Below are positions 57,804-64,000 of a stretch of 64,000 bases of DNA, piece by piece; position 1 is the first letter of the stretch; the number at the start of each line of letters is the position of its first letter. Under the pieces are notes generated by a model. That model saw nothing but the letters and a program-made list of their open reading frames with translations, searched no databases and was not told the origin of the DNA. The position numbers were made by a program, and so were the translations under genes. The stretch is from positions 1-64,000 of the forward strand of contig JASBRV010000067.1 of assembly GCA_030149295.1 (NCBI GenBank), read 5' to 3'. Source of the stretch: Bacteriovoracales bacterium (lineage in GTDB: Bacteria; Bdellovibrionota; Bacteriovoracia; Bacteriovoracales; Bacteriovoracaceae).

Positions 57804-58780
57804 AAACTAACATACTTCTTCTTTTTCTCTCTCTTTTGGTGACAACATCATGCCTACAAAAAGGTAAGCCGTTTAAAATTTATTGGATCCATCTAGAGGG
57901 AGCACCAGTCAAAGTTCTTTTTGATAACTGGATTCAGCCTTTAAAAAAGTCTGAAAAGTCTTTTCGCTTTCATAATCAAGAATGGACTTTCCCTCAGACC
58001 TTCACTGAAAGATCTATTCCTCTTTTGAAGAACTGGATAAGTATAAGGGGTTTAGAAACAAATAGCCCCCATCTCAAGGAATCACGGGAAGATTGGCTTG
58101 GCTTCTTACAAAAGTTGGAATCAAAGGTCATCATTTCCACTCAGAATGAAAGACTAGAAAAAATCTATAAGAACTTTCTCCCTAAGGCAAAAAGCATAAA
58201 TTCATATAAAGAGGGTGAAAAGGATAATCGTCCCCTATCCTTTCTTTCAAAAGACTGGAAAAAGGCAATGAAAAAAGAAACTCCTATTCACTTAACAGTT
58301 TTAAATAATACCGGAAATTTACCTCTCTACTTTGCCGATATTCAAGAACTCAGGGCAAAGCAAACAGAGGAATATAATCTTTTTTATCAAAATCTACTTC
58401 ATGAACTTTCTCTTTTTGTTAAGGAACTTAAAAGAACAAGGAGTTTTGATCATTCCATTATTCTTATTACCTCAGATAGACAGAAAATTATCAATGGTCA
58501 GGAGTTGGTCACTACATGGGAGGGATTAAATTTCTCTGTTATCTCCAACCTCATTGTGGGTCCTTACCAAGTAGGGCACATCCAAAAAAGTCATCCAAAG
58601 TATGAGGATAGTTTTCCCGGAACATGGGGGGTGGGTGTCGATGGTTGGACAACTGATCATTTTCAAAAACTTATAGAAGACCTTCTCAACGCAAAAGATT
58701 ACAATAGTTCCCAAAATCCATGGTTTCATGTGAGAAAAAATAATCTGACTTCTAAGCTTAAATGGGGTCAAATACTTTAA
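57800..58780 (+). CDS. Lipoprotein, possible DUF1501/DUF1552-like (sulfatase-fold) protein
   Basis: Lipobox VTTSC; IYWIHLEGAPVKVLFDNWIQPL and SFDHSIILITSDRQK resemble DUF1501-type proteins; overlaps the preceding CDS by 4 nt. Confidence 0.5.
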   Translation: MKTNILLLFLSLLVTTSCLQKGKPFKIYWIHLEGAPVKVLFDNWIQPLKKSEKSFRFHNQEWTFPQTFTERSIPLLKNWISIRGLETNSPHLKESREDWLGFLQKLESKVIISTQNERLEKIYKNFLPKAKSINSYKEGEKDNRPLSFLSKDWKKAMKKETPIHLTVLNNTGNLPLYFADIQELRAKQTEEYNLFYQNLLHELSLFVKELKRTRSFDHSIILITSDRQKIINGQELVTTWEGLNFSVISNLIVGPYQVGHIQKSHPKYEDSFPGTWGVGVDGWTTDHFQKLIEDLLNAKDYNSSQNPWFHVRKNNLTSKLKWGQIL

Positions 58781-58792
58781 AGGCCCTCTTTT

Positions 58793-61165
58793 ATGGCACC
58801 AGATTTTGATAAGAACCTTCACCAATATCCTGTTGCCGATAGATGGTCCCGTTTTATTTCCTATTCACCAAAGAGAGCTCTTTTACTTTTTGCCTTTATT
58901 TTTCTGATTATCTTACCTGGTGCCCTGACCATAAAAAGCATGTGGTCCCCAAGAGTATGGTTTGACCCAGACCATGAAGAAATTCAGAAACTTGATCGAT
59001 TTGAACAACAATTTGGAAGTGATACTTTTATCAGCATAGGTCTTCATGATCCTAAAGGCGTTTTTAACTATTCAACATTAAAAGTGATTCAAGAAATGAC
59101 TGAACAATTGTGGCAAGTTCCCGATGTCACCAGGGTCGAAAGTCTTGCCAATCACAACATGATTAGGGCCGAGGGCGATGATATTGTCATAAACCCTTTT
59201 CTTGAAAAGCTGACTCCTGAAAGAGACCAAAAGTTCTTTGAAAAACTAAAGTCAGAAGCTTTAAGTGATGAAGTTCTACCTGACTTCTTTATTAGTAAAG
59301 ATGGCACCTACTCTATTCTCTATGCTTACCTTAAGCCGAGCTTGGGGGGGCGTGAGCCCAGTTATTCAAAGACTGTGGATGAGTCACGAAAAATTCTCAA
59401 TCAATATATTGATAAAGATATTGATCTTTTTCTCCTAGGTCCTGCCGCCGGAAATGATGCCTTTCGAGAAGTAAGTGCAAGCGATAATATGCGACTCATC
59501 CCCTTTATGTTCTCCTTTATTATTTTCCTACTTTTCATCCAATTTAGAAGTTTCTCGGTCATCATACTCGCCCTAGGCTTAGTTGCGACAACAGTGGGGG
59601 TTACCTTTGGAATGCTTGGCCATCTTGGTATCGTTTTCAATTCACTTCTCTCAGCGATACCAGGGGTTCTCCTTGCTATTTGTATAGCCGATGCAGTTCA
59701 TATATTTACAAGCTATTTTCATTTTAGACGACTGGGAAAGGGATCCCTCAACGCTACTCACCTTTCTCTCGTCAAAAACTTTCAACCAACCCTGCTCACT
59801 TCTTTATCCACGGCCATAAGTTTTCTTAGTATTACTCATACAGATATCGCTCCAGTTAGAGACTTAGGTTTACTATGTGGCCTAGGAACTTTGATGGCCT
59901 GGCTTTTTACTTATCTTGGGCTTGGATCTGCTCTAGCCTTGATCTCTCCTCTTTTGGACAAACATCAGGTTAAAACTTTTGAATTCAATAAACTTCTCAA
60001 GAGTGGTAGAACACGCTCTAGTTCAAGACTTATGGTTGAATGGATCGACAAATTACGTTGGCCGATTATCGTCTCCTTTATCCTTTTAAGTGGAGCGAGT
60101 GTTTATATCGCTATCCAAAATGAAGTCAATTCTGATCCCATGAAGTACTTTCATGACTCTGTCCCCATCAGGCAGGCTTATGATTTTGCAGGCACAAAAT
60201 TAGACGGTCTTAGAGGGATAGAATTTGTTGTCGACTCTGGTAAAGCCGAGGGCATAAAAGATCCAGAATTTCTCCGTAAACTTGATCGGTACCTAAATTG
60301 GATGGAGAAAGAACCTGAGATCTCAAGGGTTCGCTCCGTGAGGGAGATCATCAAAAAGATGCATCAAACCCTGCAACAGGGAAAAAAAGAGGAATATAGA
60401 ATCCCCGATTCGAGCCAGGCCGTTGGCCAATTACTTTTTCTCTATACAATGGGTCTTCCCCAAGGAATGGATTTAAATAATCAATTTACTCTCGACAACA
60501 GAAGGCTAAGACTCAAGATCTCATGGAGCATAGCGACTTCAAAAGAGAGTGTAGAGAAAACCAAATACTTACTTGATAAGGCTAAAGAGTTTGACCTCAA
60601 TGTTCAATCAGGCGGAAATGGACCCATTTACCTTTCTATCAATCAAAAAGTCGTCTCAACTTTTTTTAGTTCTATGGCCATGGCCTTGGTACTCGTGAGT
60701 ATTCTTCTCCTTCTTGTCTATAAGGATCCTTTCATTAGCTTTCTCTCGATGTTTCCCAACGTAATCCCTCTGCTCTTTGGTGGTGCCTTAATGCAATTAC
60801 TCGATAAACCAATTGATATCGGAACTTCCATCGTCTCAACGGTATGTCTTGGAATTGCCGTTGACGACACCATTCACTTTGTTTCGAGTTTCAAGCAATA
60901 CCGAGGCCAAGGTCTCAGCCCAAAAAGGGCCATCACAGAGACTTTCCTTGTCACAGGGAAGGCATTGGTTGTCACAACAATATTACTGGTCATGGGTTTT
61001 GGTGCTTTCGTTTTTGCCGACTTTGTTCCCAATAGAAACTTCGGTATTCTTTGTTCAATGATTTTGGCTCTGGCGCTATTAACAGATCTTCTGTTTCTGC
61101 CAGCTCTACTCCTAACGGTAGAGCGGAAGAAGGAGAAAACTAGCGAATCGGTGGCGCATACATAA
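58793..61165 (+). CDS. MMPL/RND-superfamily exporter
   Basis: Two six-helix halves with GVLLAICIADAVHIFTSYFH and VSTVCLGIAVDDTIHFVSSFKQYR motifs. Confidence 0.92.
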   Translation: MAPDFDKNLHQYPVADRWSRFISYSPKRALLLFAFIFLIILPGALTIKSMWSPRVWFDPDHEEIQKLDRFEQQFGSDTFISIGLHDPKGVFNYSTLKVIQEMTEQLWQVPDVTRVESLANHNMIRAEGDDIVINPFLEKLTPERDQKFFEKLKSEALSDEVLPDFFISKDGTYSILYAYLKPSLGGREPSYSKTVDESRKILNQYIDKDIDLFLLGPAAGNDAFREVSASDNMRLIPFMFSFIIFLLFIQFRSFSVIILALGLVATTVGVTFGMLGHLGIVFNSLLSAIPGVLLAICIADAVHIFTSYFHFRRLGKGSLNATHLSLVKNFQPTLLTSLSTAISFLSITHTDIAPVRDLGLLCGLGTLMAWLFTYLGLGSALALISPLLDKHQVKTFEFNKLLKSGRTRSSSRLMVEWIDKLRWPIIVSFILLSGASVYIAIQNEVNSDPMKYFHDSVPIRQAYDFAGTKLDGLRGIEFVVDSGKAEGIKDPEFLRKLDRYLNWMEKEPEISRVRSVREIIKKMHQTLQQGKKEEYRIPDSSQAVGQLLFLYTMGLPQGMDLNNQFTLDNRRLRLKISWSIATSKESVEKTKYLLDKAKEFDLNVQSGGNGPIYLSINQKVVSTFFSSMAMALVLVSILLLLVYKDPFISFLSMFPNVIPLLFGGALMQLLDKPIDIGTSIVSTVCLGIAVDDTIHFVSSFKQYRGQGLSPKRAITETFLVTGKALVVTTILLVMGFGAFVFADFVPNRNFGILCSMILALALLTDLLFLPALLLTVERKKEKTSESVAHT

Positions 61166-62147
61166 GGCCACCCTTTGTCCAAAGATCATTAAGACCACGC
61201 TCTAACTTGAGAGGGCTTCCTTGACCAATATTACGCTCAAAGACTTCACCATAATTTCCTACTTGCTTAATGATATCGTAAGCCCATTCTTCCTTAAGCC
61301 CTAGAGAAGCCCCATTACCTTTTGTCTTCCCCAAAAGGCGCTTTATGTTGGGAACCTTGGTACTCTTTAGAATTTTATCTACATTCTTGGAGGTGATACC
61401 AAACTCCTCAGCACTAATCATGGCAAAGACAGACCATTTCACAATATCAAACCACTGATCATCTCCATGAACTACGGCAGGCCCTAGAGGTTCTTTAGAA
61501 ATTGTTTCTTTTAGGATAACATAATCATCTGGATTTTTTGTCTTGGATCTTTCGGCCATAAGTCCTGAGCGGTCATTAGTGAAAGCATCACACCTTCCTT
61601 TAAAAAAGGCCTGTGTCACCTCATCATTAGATTCAAAAACGGCGGGTTTCATCTTAATTCGATTGGCACGAAAATAGTCTGCAAGATTAAGTTCCGATGT
61701 TGTGCCTTGTTGAGTACAAATCGTTGCCCCATTGAGATCACGAATTTTTGAAACTTTATCTTTCTTTCTCACCATGAAACCTTGGCCATCATAGAAAGTA
61801 GTAGGACCAAAATTTAGGCCCAAAGATGTATCTCGGGTGAGAGTCCATGTGGTCACACGGGAAAGAATATCGATTTCACCCGACTGAAGGGCAGTAAAAC
61901 GCTGCTGGCCGGAAAGGGGAATAAACTTTACTTTTTTAGCATCACCGAAGACAGCAGCAGCAACGGCGCGGCAAACATCTACTTCTATTCCAGACCATTC
62001 CCCCTTTGAATTGGCTGAAGAAAAGCCGGCTACTCCCATTGTCGTTCCACAGTTGAGAGACCCCCTCTTTTTCACTTTTTCAAGGATGGTCTCTGCATTT
62101 AATGATTGAAAAGAAAAACAAAGAAAAAACAATGCAAGGTATTTCAT
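61140..62147 (-). CDS. aapJ: Amino-acid ABC transporter substrate-binding protein (AapJ-like)
   Basis: LEKVKKRGSLNCGTTMGVAGFS; GIEVDVCRAVAAAVFGDAKKVKFIPL; GEIDILSRVTTWTLTRD. Confidence 0.92.
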   Translation of the reverse strand: MKYLALFFLCFSFQSLNAETILEKVKKRGSLNCGTTMGVAGFSSANSKGEWSGIEVDVCRAVAAAVFGDAKKVKFIPLSGQQRFTALQSGEIDILSRVTTWTLTRDTSLGLNFGPTTFYDGQGFMVRKKDKVSKIRDLNGATICTQQGTTSELNLADYFRANRIKMKPAVFESNDEVTQAFFKGRCDAFTNDRSGLMAERSKTKNPDDYVILKETISKEPLGPAVVHGDDQWFDIVKWSVFAMISAEEFGITSKNVDKILKSTKVPNIKRLLGKTKGNGASLGLKEEWAYDIIKQVGNYGEVFERNIGQGSPLKLERGLNDLWTKGGLMYAPPIR

Positions 62148-62671
62148 TGGGCTTTGCCTCCACTCACCAATGCTTCAGCAATTGTTTTAAGCTGTCCTAA
62201 AATGGCAACAGCTGAGTCTGGATTGAGTTCTTTTTGGAAATTAGTCACAACAGGCCTTGGGATAACAACTGCTCCAAGATGTTCTAATTGAGCCCTCATG
62301 GCCTGAGTTACCTTAAGTCCTCCACCGCCAGAGTGAGTGGCCACAACCGCTGGCTTACCATTAAAAGCACCACGCCAATCTTCCTTTCCTGAACGACTTA
62401 TCCATGCAATAGCATTGTTAACGATAGGTGGAATACTGCCATTATATTCGGGGGCACAGAATGTTAAGGAACTTGCTTTACAAAAAAGCTCTGTCAGTAC
62501 ATGCGCATCTTTTGGAATACCGTCACCTTCTCTTGTTGGAGTATATACGGGAAGGTCATAATCTTCTAAACAAATGACCTTAACCTCCAGGGATAACTCC
62601 TTAAAGGTTTTCTCTAATTCTTGAGAGAGTTTATGATTATTTCCACGGGTAGCAGATACAACAAGATGCAC
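62144..62671 (-). CDS. NADPH-dependent FMN reductase family
   Basis: SATRGNNHKLSQEL; TFCAPEYNGSIPPIVNNAIAWISR. Confidence 0.9.
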   Translation of the reverse strand: MHLVVSATRGNNHKLSQELEKTFKELSLEVKVICLEDYDLPVYTPTREGDGIPKDAHVLTELFCKASSLTFCAPEYNGSIPPIVNNAIAWISRSGKEDWRGAFNGKPAVVATHSGGGGLKVTQAMRAQLEHLGAVVIPRPVVTNFQKELNPDSAVAILGQLKTIAEALVSGGKAQ

Positions 62672-62756
62672 AATGTCCTCCTTTCATTAATAGTAGAAAG
62701 GATAGGTCAAAGCATACGAGCTGAAAAGGTGGAGGCTTTATACAAAAATTAAAACT

Positions 62757-63098
62757 CTAGTCTAAGAACTCTTGCGTTCCCATTTGCTCACTTGTGGTCA
62801 TTCTATCCCCTTCACGACGGCCAGTTTCATCATTGAGGTGGTTAATGATAGTGAATTCGTAGTCACTGACCATGGCCTGAACAAGTTCACTTTGAGGGAT
62901 GTTCAGAATCGTTTTCAAGTCCCCTAAGGCCTTGAGAGGGATTGAACAAATTCCTCTTTCAACGTTGGAGACGAATTGACCATTTTTGTAGCCAAGTAAA
63001 TTTGACAACTCTACTTGGCTAAGTTTTTTGGGGTGAAGAAGACGATACTTTTTCACCAGATCTGCAATGTGAGTAAAACATCTATTCTTTGATTTCAT
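62757..63098 (-). CDS. XRE-family helix-turn-helix regulator
   Basis: KLSQVELSNLLGYKNGQFVSNVERGICSIPLKAL. Confidence 0.85.
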   Translation of the reverse strand: MKSKNRCFTHIADLVKKYRLLHPKKLSQVELSNLLGYKNGQFVSNVERGICSIPLKALGDLKTILNIPQSELVQAMVSDYEFTIINHLNDETGRREGDRMTTSEQMGTQEFLD

Positions 63099-63231
63099 AA
63101 AAATAGGATATCTTTAGGCCACATACCAAATCAAGGTATCAAGAATAGACTCAATAAATGTCTAACTAATTGCTGTTCAGTTGTAAAGATTTCCAAATAC
63201 TTATAAACAGCAAACAATGAAGCAAAAGTTT

Positions 63232-64000
63232 TTACTGAGTGTTCAAGAGTCTTCTTTTAAGTTCAGCTTTAAACTTAATGTCGTGATATTTATTCACTTG
63301 TCCGTGAATTTTTTTAGGATCAAAATTCTGCATGCTATCATATATATTTCTTAAGGATCCTTCTTCGGAAAGATCCAAATCGTTTTTCAAAACACCTGGC
63401 CCTGAAATAAAATCATGTGCCTCACTCTCGGGTGGCAACCAAACGGGTGTGCCTGTACTAAGACACTCTAAGGCTTTAGTTGGAAAACCCATTCTTTGTT
63501 GAGAAATCATACCACGAGAGGCAGCTAATAAAGGTGCTAACTCGCCAGAACAGCGAACACCATAGAAGGCATCATCCTGTTCCTTAAGCACTTTTAAGTG
63601 TTCATCTTGACCAAAGAACTTGTACTTGATTCCCTCTTTTTTAGCTTTTGCCATAAAGCTTTTGGCCTGCTCGGTATTAAAACTCTCAGCATCAATACAA
63701 AGGAAATCGTTGGGAAAAGCTTTTCTCGTGGCTTCAGGAAAAAGAGGAAAATCAGTAGCCTTAAAAAAAGGACTCATAACGGAAACATTATCGTGCTTTT
63801 TCGACCAGAATTCTTTTTCTTTATCATTAAGAACCCAAAGTTCATCCGCTTGTTTGAGTTTTTTCTGGGCCCAACTTTCTACATAGCCCCTAAAGATTTT
63901 TTCTCTTAAAAACTTTGGTTTTCTTTGATTGAAAACATTTTCAATTAAATAAGTTATCTGCTTCGTCTTATCACACTTCGCTATTCCTTGAGAAAAACCA
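63232..64000 (-). CDS. Glycosyltransferase-like protein, 5' truncated at window end
   Basis: The reading frame stays open from the listed ATG (63777) to 64000 (...KQADELWVLNDKEKEFWSKKHDNVSVMSPFF...); RMGFPTKALECLSTGTPVWLP resembles GT group 1. Confidence 0.7.
   Translation of the reverse strand, partial: GFSQGIAKCDKTKQITYLIENVFNQRKPKFLREKIFRGYVESWAQKKLKQADELWVLNDKEKEFWSKKHDNVSVMSPFFKATDFPLFPEATRKAFPNDFLCIDAESFNTEQAKSFMAKAKKEGIKYKFFGQDEHLKVLKEQDDAFYGVRCSGELAPLLAASRGMISQQRMGFPTKALECLSTGTPVWLPPESEAHDFISGPGVLKNDLDLSEEGSLRNIYDSMQNFDPKKIHGQVNKYHDIKFKAELKRRLLNTQ

Noticed and set aside
1-64000. CRISPR arrays, tRNA/rRNA genes, prophage, transposons or integrases
   Set aside because: No spaced direct repeats, cloverleaf-like sequence, transposase or phage structural proteins were recognised by eye or in the ORF track.

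Overview
The window is about 64 kb of gene-dense bacterial chromosome with low to moderate GC. Gene content looks like a Bdellovibrionota/Bacteriovorax-type predator, but that is inferred from protein style, not a database match. About 63 coding regions are supported. They include DNA repair genes (photolyase, AlkB, endonuclease III), two S8 proteases, a two-component pair, fabH, rpsU, L25, cysS, a Prx-Grx fusion, folE2 beside a duplicated PTPS-like protein, a TonB-dependent receptor with a TtpC-type DUF3450-ExbB-ExbB-ExbD-TonB-TPR operon, an Aap-type amino-acid ABC transporter split by an opposite-strand cassette, and three tandem minor-pilin-like proteins. No tRNA, rRNA, CRISPR array, transposase or prophage was recognised. 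The best novelty candidates are: (1) a YcgR-like/PilZ protein whose C-terminus resembles the FliG C-terminal motor domain (35281-36396, minus); (2) an unannotated, highly structured transcript with its own promoter-like signal, a 17-bp-arm hairpin, a 20-aa ORF with a strong RBS, and a terminator (about 26119-26451, plus); (3) an exported protein with amidoligase/GCS-like motifs (3741-5153); (4) a structured leader at 15918-15983; and (5) a REP-like double palindrome at 16617-16680. Everything is from reading sequence and the ORF track; no searches were run.
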